This document shows, piece by piece, positions 47,405 to 60,130 of a stretch of DNA of 64,000 bases (its first letter is position 1; each line of letters opens with the position of its first letter). Both the position numbers and the translations under genes were made by a program. The stretch lies in assembly GCA_032164245.1 (NCBI GenBank), contig JAVMKO010000020.1, positions 4,615,206-4,679,205 of the forward strand. Direction: 5' to 3'. The notes under the pieces were generated by a model that worked only from the letters and a program-made list of their open reading frames with translations, was not told the DNA's origin and made no database searches. Origin of the DNA: Sternotherus odoratus (taxonomy: Eukaryota > Chordata > Testudines > Kinosternidae).

Positions 47405-47540
47405 GTGATGTCTAGTGGTTAGACCCTTACAGCGCTTTGGCATATTCACTCTAAGCAGCAGCGTGGCCGAAACTCGGGTGTGTCGCACGAGAGACCTGGA
47501 TTCTAATCCCACTTCTACCAGGAGCGCCCTTGTGCATCCT
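47405..47540 (+). repeat. MIR-like SINE
   Basis: GATGTCTAGTGGTTAGACCC near the start and GAGAGACCTGGATTCTAATC followed by CCACTTCTACC match MIR ends, with an unrelated centre. Confidence 0.5.
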
Positions 47541-48295
47541 CTCAGCCCGGTGACTGGGGAGAAGGGTTGTTTCCTGGTGCACGCGGCCTTGCTCGGGGCG
47601 GGCACAGAAACACCCGGGCGCCTGTGGAGGGGAGCTTAGAACTCCGGGGCTCCGCCGGCTGCTGCGTCCTCTGACCCTATTCAGAGCAAGCCCAGAGAAC
47701 AGGACCCACGGCAGCCACGCTCGGCTCAGGGCTCCCCGGGTCGCTCGTGCCCTTCGTTCCGGCTGTCGGTCACTGTGGCCTGCAATTAGCCAGCTAGGCC
47801 GCCCGCGATAGCGACCGGCCTTATAAATGACCAGTGCAGCGTCCTATTTGGACTGGCAGCGGCGCGGGGCAGGGGCAGCGCCTGGCACCGTAGCACACCT
47901 AGTAATTGTGCATTTAGTTTGCATCCGTCTTTGCTGGCACATGCACCCTAGTGGGGGGGGATGGGGGCCTCCAAGCGAACTCAGGCATGTGTCAGTGCCC
48001 AGGACGAAGGCCCAGGTGAGCGAAGGGGTCGGGACTAGAGCAATTTTTAGGACGTTCATAACGGATGTGGCGATCAGGGGCGCGGGGGCTAAGAACTGCC
48101 AGGCCCGGAGGTGCGGGGGGTCAGCACTGACAAGGGGGGTCACTGGCTCTGAATTTATGAGGGTTTGGGGGTCTGGGAAAGAGAGGCAGAAAAAGACCAG
48201 AAAGGAGAGGTGGGAGAACAAGCAAGCACCGGGCACCTCGGGGAGCGTGGCCCATGCAGCAGTAGAAACTCCATGGCCAGGTTCTGGAGCTAATG

Positions 48296-48991
48296 CAGTG
48301 CTTTCTAAACTGGGGTTCGTGAACCCCTGGGGGGTACGTGAAATGTCACAGAGGGTGCTGGGGAAACAATTCCCTAAGAGTTGTCCCAGGGTAGTATGCA
48401 GCAGCCTGGAGACTTCCAAGAGCTAAGCAGATCAAAGCAGGCGTCTCTATCCCACTGAGGAGATATCAACTTCCAGACCCCTCATAAGCAATGGAAAGGG
48501 AGGTGGGTATTTTTGGCTGCTTTTAAAATTAAATAGGCAGCTAGTCTTGGTTTTACATTATAATGAAGAAAAAGTTTAAGCTTTGGCGTAACGTGCATTG
48601 TTGGCCTGGACAGCTCAAGACCTGAATGTTTGTGTGGGAGGAACTCTTTGAGTTGGCTTCTTAAATCCCTTCCCGCTGTTTCACGTCTGATCCTCCTTGA
48701 TGAAACATAGGAGCCTTGTCTTATAACAGGGTTCTTCAAAGTGATACAAATGGGAGATCTTGGAAGAGTGTTGCCATTTTCAGACTGTAATAAAAATACT
48801 GTCATGATCAATACTCATTAATAATCAGTAGTGTGTAATAAGCAGGTCATCAAACCAAATGTTATAGTTCCAAGATCTCTACTTTTATAAAGAAGAAAAT
48901 CCCTGGAAATATTTATTTTCAGGAGGTGGTTTGCGAGACTTGACGCTTCAATGAAAAGGGGTCCCAGGGTGCTAAAGTTTGAGAACCACCG
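48296..48991. mobile_element. Non-autonomous hAT-type transposon with target duplication
   Basis: The ends are CAGTGCTTTCTAAACTGGGG and AGTTTGAGAACCACCG, imperfect inverted repeats. The 8-bp flanks AGCTAATG (48288-48295) and AGCTAACG (48992-48999) differ at one base. It shares its interior with 8472-9202 in the opposite orientation. It lies in the CAMK2B-NUDCD3 interval. Confidence 0.85.
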
Positions 48992-49687
48992 AGCTAACGG
49001 ATGACCTCTGTGTCTAGGGAGCCCAGGCCTTGTAGACCATCCTCCAGATGCCACGCCGGGCACTCTTCCACCACCACTGCCTTTGTCTTCACCGTTACCC
49101 CACAAGTCACAGCCTGGGGGAGGAGCCGTGCTGGCCAGGCCAGGAGCTATAATCAAGTGGACAAGGAGGCAGATGCAGGAATGGACTCCTGGATTTATTT
49201 CCTGTGTTGGACTCACTTTCTCACCCAGGCTTCCCCTCTGTAAGGAGAGAATTGTCACCTCCCTAGTAGCGCCAATCACCCCGGCATGGCGACGGGCAGT
49301 AGCCCGCTTGCCCAAGCGCATGAGCTGCCATAGCACGGGGGTGCCACAAGATCCGCTGTGGTGTGTGGCTCTGAGGAGGAGAGAGATTTTGGGCAGAGTG
49401 CAGGCTAGGAAGGGGCGTGGAGCAAAGAAATTCCCTCCTGTTTGGCTGTTGCTTTGTTCAAGGGAAGAGGACTTTGTAAATAAACAATGGTGCCAAGGGT
49501 ACCCGTCTTCATCTCCTCCTACTGGAGACAACTCACAGGGCCCCGTAGCTTGGCTAACCGCTCACGTCAAAAAGGGGTGTGACGATGGCAGACCTCATGC
49601 CAAGGCCCCTAGGTCCCCACTGAACTCCGAAAAATAGCTAGACTGGCTTGCTGGTGTGTTGATATTGTTAAAATAGGTAAAATCGGG

Positions 49688-49723
49688 AGCAGTTCCAGAC
49701 CATCGCCCCGGGACTCCATGACA
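49688..49723 (+). repeat. LTR terminus fragment
   Basis: GCAGTTCCAGACCATCGCCC and CGGGACTCCATGACA match the last 35 bp of the LTR at 27063-27690. Confidence 0.5.
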
Positions 49724-52700
49724 GTGGCACAGAGCCCAGTTATATTTGTGCGTTCGTGCGCCAGAGACGAATTGCCACTCGGCTCCTGGGCGACAGAGGC
49801 AGCTGTGGCCCGAGCTCAGTGCCACCCCCGGGGCAGGCACCACGGACCCCGCCTGGGTGGGGCTCAGAGGAGTCACGACACCAAGTCAGTGTGCAATATG
49901 GGTGCTGGGGGGGGGGGCTTTCCCTGCTGGGTGCTGGAGCCTCCAGTCCCTTCCGTGCTAGGGGGGAAGACCGTGGTGCCCTCTTCTGTACCCAGTCCTC
50001 TTTCTGCCCTGTATCATGGTGTCCTCACCCTTCTCCTTAGCCCCAAATGCCAAGTGGGCAGGCGTACGTTTTGCTTCCTAGTTACGAGGGCGATTTCTGG
50101 GGCTTAGCCAGCCGCTTGCCTGTGCCTTGGCTGCCAGCTGGGAAGTGCCAGGGAGGAACAGCTTTGAGGCGGGGGTGAGACCGGCTCTCTCCCACCCCCA
50201 TAGAGCCCGACGTCCCCCGCCCCAGATCCCCCCCGGCTGGCCGAAGCTGTTCGCCCGAGGTAGGGCAGGCTCTGTCGCGCCTGTTTGCGGCACGTCCCTT
50301 CCCTCGGCCCTTCGTTAGCAGGGGAACATTGGTGTGAAAACAGGATCTCTCTTCCCGGGGCGCCTGCTGCTCCCGGACCACGTCAGCGTGAGTCAGGCTA
50401 CGGCGGAGGCCCGATGGGCTCGTCGGTGGGTTTCCCAGCTGAGAGCAGCCATGGCCCCTGCAGGAGGCTGGCTTCAGCTAGAGGGGACTTGAGCGCTGCG
50501 GCTCCAGCCCTTCCCGGGGAGAAAGTCCCAGAGCTAAAGGGCGCTTCGGTCTCGGGGAACGAAGCTCAGACCAAACCCCACCGGCTGGAGCAGAAACCAG
50601 ACCCCTTCCCATCCGAACGAGACAGGCCCTCTTAGCAGCGGAGGAACCGGTGACATTTCGGGGTCTAGATGTGTCCCCCCGGGTCTTCAAATCGATGAAC
50701 CCCTGGGAGAGGCGGGAAGCAAAGGGAACAGAAAGAGCAAAAGTCACCCTGGCTCCTGGCCACTCCTGGGGTGCATGCCATGCTCTGGGCCCCGGGGCTG
50801 GCACCCACCGCCCTGGCTCCTCGGGACGCTCCCCTGGGCACCCAGTCAGCCCTGTCCCTTCTCCTCTCTGCAGAGCTGCAAGTGGGGCCGCTCAGACCAG
50901 GCCAACCCTCCCCTCCCCTTGCCCAGGCGACTGGGCTCTCAGCTGCCCAGGGAACAGCAGGCACCCAGAAGGTGGCTGCAAAAAGGAAGCAGGTGAGGAG
51001 CCGTGGGTCAGGGCTAAAGGGTTAATCCAGCAGCCAGGTAGAAGTCTCACACCCCGGCTGACCGGTTCCTGGTCCCGGGGTGGTTTAGCTCTGGCTGCCG
51101 GGTGTCGCTCTGCTTCGGAGCTCGGCTCCAAACGCTGCCCTCACCGGGGGGGAATCCAGGGAGTGATCCTAAGACAGGTCCCAAAAAAGCAGCCGGAGGC
51201 CGGCCCCAGCCCAACACACGTCCCCCGGCCGGGAAGTTCCTCGCACTGAGTCACACGCCTGCAGAGTTGCTCAGATAAACACGCTTATTGCAAAGTGAGG
51301 GGGAGGCGGACAAATCCCAGTGCAGCCGCAAGGGGCGGCCCCGGGGTGCTGGAGGTGCCTGCTTCCCTGCCAGCCTCTGAGGGGCTCACGGAGCCGTCCC
51401 GCGAGAAGGAAGTGGGCTGTGCCCACTGCAGTGCAGCCGGAGAGGCCTGGCCGGGGGGCCACCCCAGCCTGGGAAGACCCCCGCAGAAGAGGAGACGAGA
51501 AGGAGACAAGAATAACCACCAGGTAGCCTCCAGGCTGAGAGGAGCTACAGGGAGTGACCCAAGCGGGTCTAAAGGAGGCGGGAGCTGGTCAGCAGAACAC
51601 AGAGGGAGTCAGTTACCCCAGGAGTAGGAGAGCCAGCATCTAGGCCGAGGGGCCGTTCTAGGGGGCAGCCCCCAGGCACTGACGGAAAGGGGGCAGACGC
51701 AGGCAGGCTGGCTGGGCTGCTCCAGTCCTGCGGGGGCAGGGACACGGACGTGGGGAAGGGGCTGGGGGGCAGGGCAGGCTGAGCTGGGCTCACCCAGGGC
51801 GCTCGCCCGGCCACACATGCAGCAGAGCGGCAGTTGCCCATGGCTAGTGCGCAGCGCCGTCCCAATACAAGCCCCCCACCCTCGGGCCCTGCAGGGAGCC
51901 CAGCGGCTCTCTCTAGAGCACAGCGGCCGTGTCCGGGAGCCTGCCGCGGCCGTGGGGAGCTGCTTCTCGCTTTGCCCAACCGCCCCCATTCCAGCTGAAA
52001 TTTTCAACAGCAACAGCGGGCCCCAGGCTGAAGGGGCGGGAAAGTTTCAGCCCAACCCATGCCCGAGGGCAGGGAAAAATACCCCGGCCATGGTCCAGAC
52101 CTTGGCCCCCTTGTCTTTCAGAGGCTCCATCGCATGGGCTGTAGCCTTGCTTCCAGCTGCAGGGCCTGACCCCCACGGGGCCCCCGCAGCATAGAGAAGG
52201 AAGCTGCCCCATGGATATGCAGAGGGGACAAGTGCCAGAGCAGCCGCGGGGAACAGGGGCCAGGGAAGGAGGGGAAGATTGCAAAGGGACATGAAGCTGG
52301 GGGTGCAGGAGACTGGCTGGATGAGAAAACTGGGACTTTCCAGGCTCCAACCCCCTTGGGAGAAGGGCAGGGCATCAGTGGGTCTCCTTGGAGATGGATG
52401 GAGCACACTGAGTGACCTGGATTTCACCAGTCAGGGGAGCATCTGCAAACCAGCCCCTCCCTCTCTTGCTTTAACAGCCACAGGGCTGGCCCCGATGCTG
52501 GCCACAGACACCCGCTAGCTCTGGTCGCCCGCTGGAGCGGTCCCCGTGCTGCCATCCCGGCTGCAATGCCCAGGCCGCCCCTTTGAGCGCGTGACCTTGA
52601 GCGGAGCTAGGACGTGGCTCCAGGGCGGGAGGCTCGCTCCAAGCTGTAGCAGAGACGCCCCCCCCGGTAGCTGGGTACACGAGACTCAATGCAAGGCCCC

Positions 52701-53304
52701 TAGGCCTCAGTTTTCAGACTCCCAAGCCAAAGCCAAAGGGGACTGCAGGCACTTGCTGCCTCTGGAAACCAGCTCCTAGGTGATTTAGGCACCCAAAGCA
52801 GGGCTGACTTCACAATGTGAGCCCTAGGGCAACGTGGAGAGAAGCTTATGTTTGCAAAGGCCAGCCTGGCCCCTCCATCTCCGCTCCAGCCCCAAACTTG
52901 TTAATATAACCAGCAACTCCCAGCACCCCAGCTTGCGAGACCCATGGAGAACTGGCCCCCTGCGCTAGATCCGTGGGCGCAGAGGGCAGGGTGCCATACC
53001 TGGGCCCAGGCTGCGTGGGACACTTTGCCTGGTCCGTGCCATCTCTGCTACCAGGACAGATTGGCAATTTTTACATGGGGCAGCGCTGCCGGCTCGGGGG
53101 GGGGGAGGTGGGGTGTCCGGCCCGGGGGGCTGGGATGGGCTCCCCCAAAGCAAGAAAGACAAACTTCAAAGTCACCTCAAACAAGCATCTATTCCTGAAA
53201 AACAACAGCCGCCTGTTCTCCCCCCCACCCCCACCCCCGCCCCCCAGCAGCAACCGGGGCCGACGCCAGCAAGGGAGAAAGGAAAATGCTACCGGCAGCC
53301 GCTG

Positions 53305-53318
53305 GTTGCCGTGGTGAC
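53305..53318. promoter_or_regulatory. X-box-like site
   Basis: GTTGCCGTGGTGAC resembles the RFX half-site pair. It lies 0.27 kb past the NUDCD3 stop, so a regulatory role is weakly supported. Confidence 0.2.
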
Positions 53319-53583
53319 AGAGGACGTGGTTCTGCATTTGCTAGGCTTGCCCCACATGCGTCTCAACCACGCCAAGGAAGGACCCACACTTCCCCCCCCC
53401 CCAACCACACCCCCGCCCCAGCAGCAGCGCGAGGATAAAGGGCCCGCGGGACGTCATTCAGGGGAGCAGGCAGAGGCGGAAGTCCCAGCCTGGCCCCTGT
53501 GCTAGCTGGTTACACACAGTGCCGCTGGCCTCGGCCTCCAAATCCAGGCGTGGATGCGACTTTCCCCTCCGCGCCGGGTGGCG

Positions 53584-53694
53584 TCAAAACTGCACGGCTC
53601 CCGGGGAGATGTTGAACATGGCGGGGTCGAACTTCTGGCCCCGGAAGGGGGAGCCTTCCACGTCCCAGCCCTTCTTCAGCATCTCGTGCACCTT
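53584..53694 (-). CDS. NUDCD3: NUDCD3 last coding exon
   Basis: The exon reads KVHEMLKKGWDVEGSPFRGQ followed by KFDPAMFNISPGAVQF and a TGA at 53586-53584, the conserved C-terminus of NudC domain-containing protein 3. NUDCD3 is a cytosolic HSP90-linked co-chaperone that stabilises the dynein intermediate chain and is needed for cilia and mitosis. The acceptor TTTCAG precedes 53694, and the exon is in phase 0. Human has WDAEG and GQRFD where this has WDVEG and GQKFD. The length is 36 codons plus stop, as in the human protein. The tail follows the CS domain and has no known fold of its own. Confidence 0.98.
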   Translation of the reverse strand, partial: KVHEMLKKGWDVEGSPFRGQKFDPAMFNISPGAVQF

Positions 53695-55181
53695 CTGAAA
53701 ACGCAACGCACCCGCGTCAGGTCTGCTGAGGAAAACCACAGCCCACGGAGACACGGGCCCACCTCCCTGGCTGGTCTCAAGGCCACTCACCCTCCCTTCT
53801 CCTCAATCAAGAGCCTCAAAAGGTTATATACCAAAGATTATAACCCACTGAATATATTCCTCCTATTTGTATGCATGTATCATTCTTCTATCTGAGGCTA
53901 GAAATATGTAGTATAGCTCCAAGGTCCTATTGGCATTATGCAAAGTGGGGGCCATTAATGGTGGTTTAAAATCTTGATGGCTCCCATTGGGTTGTAAACG
54001 GTTTATTTACCTGCAAGCCTTCCTGTGTAGTGTGGGCCCAGCCCATGAGAAATGGAGACTAAGGGTTTTACGGTGAACTCCATCTTAAAGCTGGTATTTT
54101 TCCAGTTAGATTAGAAGGAGGGGTGGGGACCCAGAGAGACAGAAGATTCCTGCCTTGTGCCAAAGCTATAAAAGGAGGCAGAGCAGGACAAAAGCAGCTG
54201 CCAGTCATGAGAAAACCTCTGCTTACCACTTGAGATGTCAAAGATTGTACTGGGGAAGGATTGGACCCAGGCTAGGAAGGTGTGTAGTCTGTGAAAGAAG
54301 CTTATTGGAACATCCCGGAGGGTGAGATTTACCTGTAATCAGTTTCTGAAATGTGTTAGGCTTAGACTTGTGTGTTTTGTTTTATTTTGCTTGGTAATTT
54401 ACTTTGTTCTGTCTGTTATTACTTGAAACCACTTAAATCCTACGTTTTATACGGAATAAAATCACTTTTGTTTATTAATTAACCCAGAGTGAGTAATACC
54501 TGGGGGAGCAAACCGCTGTGCATATCTCCCTCTCAGTGTTATAGAGGGTGGATAATTTATGAGTTTACCCTGTATAAGCTTTATACAGAGAAAAACAGAT
54601 GTATCTGGGGTTTGGATCCCACTGGGAACTGGGTGTCTGGGTGCTGGAGAGAGGCGACCGGCTGAGCAGTTTTTGGTTAAAGTCTGCAGGTTCTGGAGTC
54701 CCAAGCCGGCAGGGAAAACGGGCTCAGAGGTGGTCTCAGCACATCAGGTGACAGTCCCAAGGGGATCTCTGTGACCCAACCCGTCACACCAGCTTCGTTT
54801 CCTGGTGATGTAAAGCCATTGGCCAGCCCATGGAATCTAGGGGCACTGGAGGAAGGCAGCAGGAGTGACGTGTTCCTTTCTACCTCCAGGCTCGGCTACC
54901 GGAGCCCTATGCGGGGCTGCTGCTCACAGACAGCAGAAGTCAGGAGATGGCTCCTGGAGTGGGATCCATTGGAGTCAGAGCAGCCGGGGCCCTTCAAGGA
55001 ACCAGGGGAGGTCTACGCTTCCCGGCCAGCATGCCGGGCAAGAGGAGGGATAGTCCCTACTCAGTCCAGTCAGCCACAGCCACCCCCTAGCGCCTGGGGC
55101 ACGGGGTCGGAATAAAGCCATCAGCCAGGATCTGCCCCGCCAGCTGGCCTCCTGCTTCCCCACAAGCTGTGAAGGACCTAC
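53695..55181 (-). other. NUDCD3: NUDCD3 last intron
   Basis: 1487 bp, donor GTAGGT from 55181, acceptor CAG ending at 53695. About two thirds of it is one LTR (53815-54788). The rest shows nothing further. Confidence 0.95.
53815..54788 (+). mobile_element. Solo LTR, third family, inside a NUDCD3 intron
   Basis: A TATA box (TATAAAA, 54167-54173) is followed by a poly(A) signal (AATAAA, 54455-54460) and the terminus CCCGTCACA at 54788. The start is not a clean TG, so the left border is approximate. It is antisense to NUDCD3. Confidence 0.65.
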
Positions 55182-55370
55182 CAGCTCGTGGCTCTGGGGC
55201 TTGCCCTGCAGCTTCTGGTGGTAGTCGAAGGTCAGCCTGTCCAGCACGGCGTGTTCCTCTTCGTCCACCGTCGCCATGGACCGCTCCTTGTTGATCTTCT
55301 CGATGTCGATCGGCTCCTCGCCCTCCAGGATGGCGCTCCACCAGTACTCCCCCACCTTGTTCAGATTGAT
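55182..55370 (-). CDS. NUDCD3: NUDCD3 penultimate exon (end of CS domain)
   Basis: This 189-nt exon gives 63 codons in phase 0, from INLNKVGEYWWSAILEGEEP through IDIEKINKERSMATVDEEEH to HQKLQGKPQSHEL. The first part closes the CS (p23-like) domain with the GEYWW strand; the rest is the acidic linker and helix before the C-terminal tail. The acceptor is TCCCCAG before 55370 and the donor GTAGGT follows at 55181. Differences from human as I recall it (VNLSK to INLNK, WWNAI to WWSAI, IDIDK to IDIEK, EEQ to EEH) are conservative. It joins directly to the last exon. Confidence 0.98.
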
Positions 55371-56409
55371 CTGGGGACAAAGCCAGGCCCAAAGGGCCGT
55401 CAGAGCAGCCAGCCAGGCCTGGGCCCAGAGTGGAGCCCAGTCCAGGAGAAAGCCAGGCGAGAAATGAGGTCTCCCAACGGAGTGGGACGCGGAGCATGCC
55501 TAGAAGCAACACTGTAAAGAAATTCCTCACCAGCGTTTCACTGGCCACGCTTTAACCCCACTGGCAACTTCCAGTCAAGAGGGGTGAAATAAATACAGAG
55601 CAACAGAACCACCTCGGACCCCCTCACCTGCACTCTGCCCACTAACCCGCTACTGGGGGGCTACTGCTGGCATCCCAAACCGCCCAGGGGCTGCAGACCA
55701 AACCCAGCCCACTCCATGTGCCCGGTTTCCTTCTTGTTCGCCCAAACACGGAATTTAGCTCCCCAAGATGGACGACTGGTCTCAGGAGGGGGAACACTTG
55801 GCATTTTACAATGGTCCCCAGGGGTCCGAACTATATACAGATAGAAAGGGAAGAGTCTAGCTTTCCGGTGGAGTCCCAGGACAATGGATTTGCATCACGG
55901 CCATTAACACCACATTTAGGTGCTGAAAAGCTACTTATCTCATTTTGAGAGGGGTTCACGTTTTCTTTGCTGTCGAGTTGCCCTGTGGGAACTCTCAGCG
56001 CCGTGGGGGGGGGGGGGGGGGAGGATGAAGGCTTTAGGGGCACTCATTTGGGGTGGGGTGGGGTGGGGGGGGATGACTGTTCTCATGCATCATGTGCCCA
56101 TCCCAAATCTTTATACCCTCCCACACCACCAACTATTCACTGTGTGGCTTCGGCTGGAGCTCTGCCCACTGAAGGGGATGTTCCCTGTGCCAGGCCCGTG
56201 AAGATTGCCATCCAGTGGGTATATAGACGGCTGTCAGGGTGGGCCCCCCACTATGTACTGCCACAGAGGGAAAGGGGCTACGCACAGCCATGTATCCCAG
56301 GACAGCTGGGTTGGGGGAGACCTCTCCCTCATTCGCTCTTCCTTCAGACACGATCTAATCCAGGATTCTGCACTGGATCTACCCAGAGTTCCCCTCCCTT
56401 CCCGTCTGC

Positions 56410-56530
56410 ACCCTTCATACCAGTATTTCCATTTTACAAAGAGAACTAAGGCATAGACCCTACCCAACCTCATGCTGAGTTAGTGACCGTGGTGGGAGTG
56501 GAACCCCAGACTCCTGGCTCTAGCCATTAG
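56410..56530 (-). repeat. MIR-like SINE
   Basis: CCATTTTACAAAGAGAACTA, GTGGGAGTGGAACCCCAGAC and CTCTAGCCATTAGGCG are in reversed MIR order. Confidence 0.55.
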
Positions 56531-58489
56531 GCGATGCTCCCCCACCCACGTGGGCCTCTGGCAGTGTAGATCTGTGGGCTGGGGGGTTTGCTCTAACCAT
56601 TCCAGATGCTCTCCGCACTCCAGCCCACAAGGAGGAAAGTGAACGGAGGGGCTGGCTTGCCCGTGCCCTTTAGCGGGGAGCGGCGTTCCCTTCCCACACA
56701 ATGCCAGTCTGTTCTAAAGACTACACGAGTTGGTGGGTTGCTTGACTCCACGTGGCAAGTGTTTTAATCGGTCGTTCCAGGGCAGTTCTTAACAACCAGC
56801 CCTCCCCCACCATAGGGGTGGCTGGTTTTGCAGCCAAGCAAGGCAGGACATCCAGGCTTCTCATTCCTAGGACAGGCGTCTCCACACCCTCTAGAGAGCC
56901 AGTCCAGGGGCAGGTGCATCAAATCTCGAATTAAGAAACAGCTCAAGAACTCGGGGGCACAGCTGTGGCTTCCTGATTGGCTGGCAGTGATGTCATCCCC
57001 AGGTCCGCGAGGCCAATAATTCTCAGGCCCTGACTTTTATTGGGAGGGAGAGATTCCAGTTCATAACGGCCGTGACGAGAGGCCGTGTGTTTCATAGCCA
57101 CTGCTGAACTGGGAACGGCCCCGGGCTTCGATGCCCGCCGTGCTGTGCCCACTTCACTGTGCACTCCCACCTGACGGGCCAGAATCACCTGGCAACGGGG
57201 TTACAGCTGAGTGTTAAACCCAACGTCTTGTATCAGCACTCCAGCCTTTGCCTGACAACTGTGTGCTTCCAAGGGCCTGACGGGGAGGCAGAGCGAAGGA
57301 GGGGGAATCGCCGCTGGCCGCCCACAGGCTCAGAGCGGAGGGACCTGTCAGACGCACCGCTCAATTAAGAAATTCAGACCCTCGCGGAGCCAGCTACCGA
57401 CTCCGCTCGTGTGGGGCTCAGAGAGGAGCCCTGGGCGCGGCGATTTAAGGGGCCTGCCTCAGCTCCCATCCGTCTCATCTCCCATGCACGAGCGTGGGCG
57501 GGAAGGAGGCTGAAATGTCACACGCTTTTAGCTGCCGCCCCTGCGCGCTGGGAACGCCTGGCCCCGCGCGTGTGATGCAGAATCGGCTCTGTGACAGGGG
57601 CCGGCTGAAGGAATGGCTGGCAGGAGGGGGAACCCGCACTTTGGAGGCTGCCTGGGAGCCCCAGCCGCTCTGCCAATAGCCAGCAGAGCAGGGGTGGCTG
57701 GGCAGAAGACTCCATAACGCTTTCAACAGCCAGGACAGAGCCCGGTATCCTAGGCTGCAGTCCTGGCTGGGGGCGCGGGGGGAGGCACAGCAGAGCCAGG
57801 GGAGGGCGAACCGTCCATGTGCAAACATCACATTTAGACAAACATGGACATAGGAGCGGGGAATCCGGTACTGACAGGCGCGCCTCGCTCCTGGTAATCA
57901 GCATCTCTCTCACCCACTGTGCTGGGGCCAGCCAAGATGGCTTTTCCCCTCCGCGTTTTTTATTTTAACAATAATCTCAGCCGTGAAGAAGATCTATGGC
58001 CTGCGTTGGCCCCTCTGCAAGATCATCAATAAAGTCAGACAATACAATTTAGTCAACACTCTCAACGGCTCCGGAGGGGAAACATGGGCAGAAGTGCACA
58101 GCTATTAAAGTTATGAAGCAAGGCGATTTCCTCCCGAGCAAAGCAAAGACGACCATTAACAGAGGAGAGGAGGGCAGGGGCATTTGGGGATCAAGCCCTC
58201 TGGGCAAGAGGAGCTAGGAAAATATTCCACCACAGATAGCGCCGGTGAGTCCAGGCACACTGACGCATTCCTTCCCTTGGGCATCCCTTTAGAGACGGGG
58301 GAAGACTGCCGAAACGTGAGCCGCAGGCTCGCCAACTCGCAGGGGACTAAGCCGGGTACAGCTGGACTCTCCCTTCCATTAGGGATCTCCGCCTTAGGAG
58401 CAGCAATTGGGGCCTGGCGTAGGCCATGGAATCTGCTGCAGAACCATGCTCCGGAATCTGACTTCACGCGTGCACACGCCTGGGGTATT

Positions 58490-58800
58490 ATCCCCATTTT
58501 ACAGAGGGGAAATTGAGGCACAGAGAGATTAAGGCCAAGAGTGCCCATTCATTATGGGTGCCCGATTTGAGGGGTCAATGGCACAAAAGGAGTAGGCGTT
58601 CTAGAGCACGACATTTGTGGCAAGCACAGCTCCCAACGACTTCAGCTGCAGCCGCGAGCACTCAGCAAATCAGACCCCAGCATCTCAAGCTGGGCACCTG
58701 AAAAACAAGGAACACGGGCAGTGTCCAGCTGTGAAAAGCTGGGAGTAAGTGACATGCCCAGCATCACATAGGAACTCAGTGGCAGAGGCAGGGATTAAGC
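58490..58800 (-). repeat. MIR-like element
   Basis: CCCATTTTACAGAGGGGAAA, TTGAGGCACAGAGAGATTAA, then GACATGCCCAGCATCACATA and GGCAGAGGCAGGGATTAAGC. It is the uninterrupted sister of the element split at 16975-17770. Confidence 0.6.
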
Positions 58801-58918
58801 CATCTCTACAAGGCAGCGTTTGAACTGCCTAAATCACAAGGCCCGGCTTTGTTCCTGCAGTCGCCTGCTCCATTCACGCATCCAATTTCTGCAACAAGCT
58901 GGGCTGGGGTCCTACAAT

Positions 58919-59601
58919 CAGGGATTCTCTACCCTTTTCTTTGAGGCCCCCATAACATGCTATTAAAAACTCCCTGGCCCAGCGGGGAGTGGGGGAGGGC
59001 CTCGGGCAGAGGCAGTTTGACTTCCATTGTAGAGGGGCAGGGGCCACCCCCTGACTCACCTAAGCAGGCCACCCAGCCTGTCTGGGTTGGGCAAGCAAAA
59101 ATTATAACTCAAATGGGGGGCGGGGGGACCCAAAAAGTTTAAAAACAGCTTAGGGTGCAAACAAGGGGGTAGCCGGGGCTGTGTGCAGACAGGGGGGCAG
59201 CTCAGGGCACAGGGAGGGAGGTACTAGGGGCTGTGCGTTAGGAGGGCACCCCTGTTCCCGGAGGGGTCTCCCCACCCGGGGGGAGGGGTGGTTTCTTACT
59301 GGCTGCCTCTGTGGGAGCAAAGGGAGCTGGAGCTGAGGAGCAGGTTCAACCAGAAGGAGCTGAGGGAATGCTGCAGCCAGAGCTGCCCCAGAGCTTCCCA
59401 CCTCCAACCTGGCCGGGGGGTGGGGGGGTGCAGCTGCCCCTGGGACTGCCATGCTCCTGCCCTGCAGTTTGGGGGGGGGGGGGGAGAAGAGGTCCCAATG
59501 CCCCCCATGTTCCCAACTCTGCCCATGGGCTTAAGGCTTCTGCCCGGGGTGCTGGGGTTTCAGCTTGAAAGGGCTCACGGACCCCGGCCTGAGAACCACT
59601 G
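58919..59601. mobile_element. hAT-type non-autonomous transposon
   Basis: The ends CAGGGATTCTCTACCC and GGCCTGAGAACCACTG form imperfect inverted repeats. Flanks CCTACAAT and CTACAGAC are only partly alike. The interior is G-rich and has no transposase. Confidence 0.6.
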
Positions 59602-60044
59602 CTACAGACAACCGCTTCTTTCAGGGGTTGATCGTGTCCCACCCTAAAAAAGGAGGGAGCTTTGCCATGGGGTTCAAAGGGAGGAGTGTACCCTTCCTAC
59701 ACAATCTTCGCTCATTCCCTGAGCACCGTCCCATCCTGCCAACCGAATGCAGCGGGCTCCCGTGGAAAACGGAGCGTTTGCTCGACTATCACAGCGCAGG
59801 GGGCGGAGTTCAGATTGCACCGAGCCGGCGGCAGATCCAGCAACGCCCAAAGACCAGACGCACCCTGTGGTCCCAACTGCCCCGCAAACCCCCAAAAACG
59901 TGGCCCAAAAGACGGGGGTTTGCAATTCCCCAGAGAACCTGTCAGGCCGGCGCCAAGGGAACCGATTCGCACAGCAGAGAGAAATACCAACCTGACTGCG
60001 CTACTCGTTTCCCTACTGAATTCAATACAAATCAAAAGTTTGCA

Positions 60045-60130
60045 TTGATTCTTGGACCCTATGGCCAGAAGGGACCAGTGTGACCACTGGAGTCTGACTC
60101 CTAACACAGACCATGGAACTTCCCTGATGG
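60045..60130 (-). mobile_element. CR1 LINE 3' fragment
   Basis: GGACCCTATGGCCAGAAGGG, ACCAGTGTGACCACTGGAGT, CTGACTCCTAACACAG is a reversed CR1 terminus. Confidence 0.6.

Noticed and set aside
49194..49199. NUDCD3 poly(A) signal
   Set aside because: It is one hexamer at a plausible distance, but without transcript evidence or a clear downstream element I did not list it as a feature.
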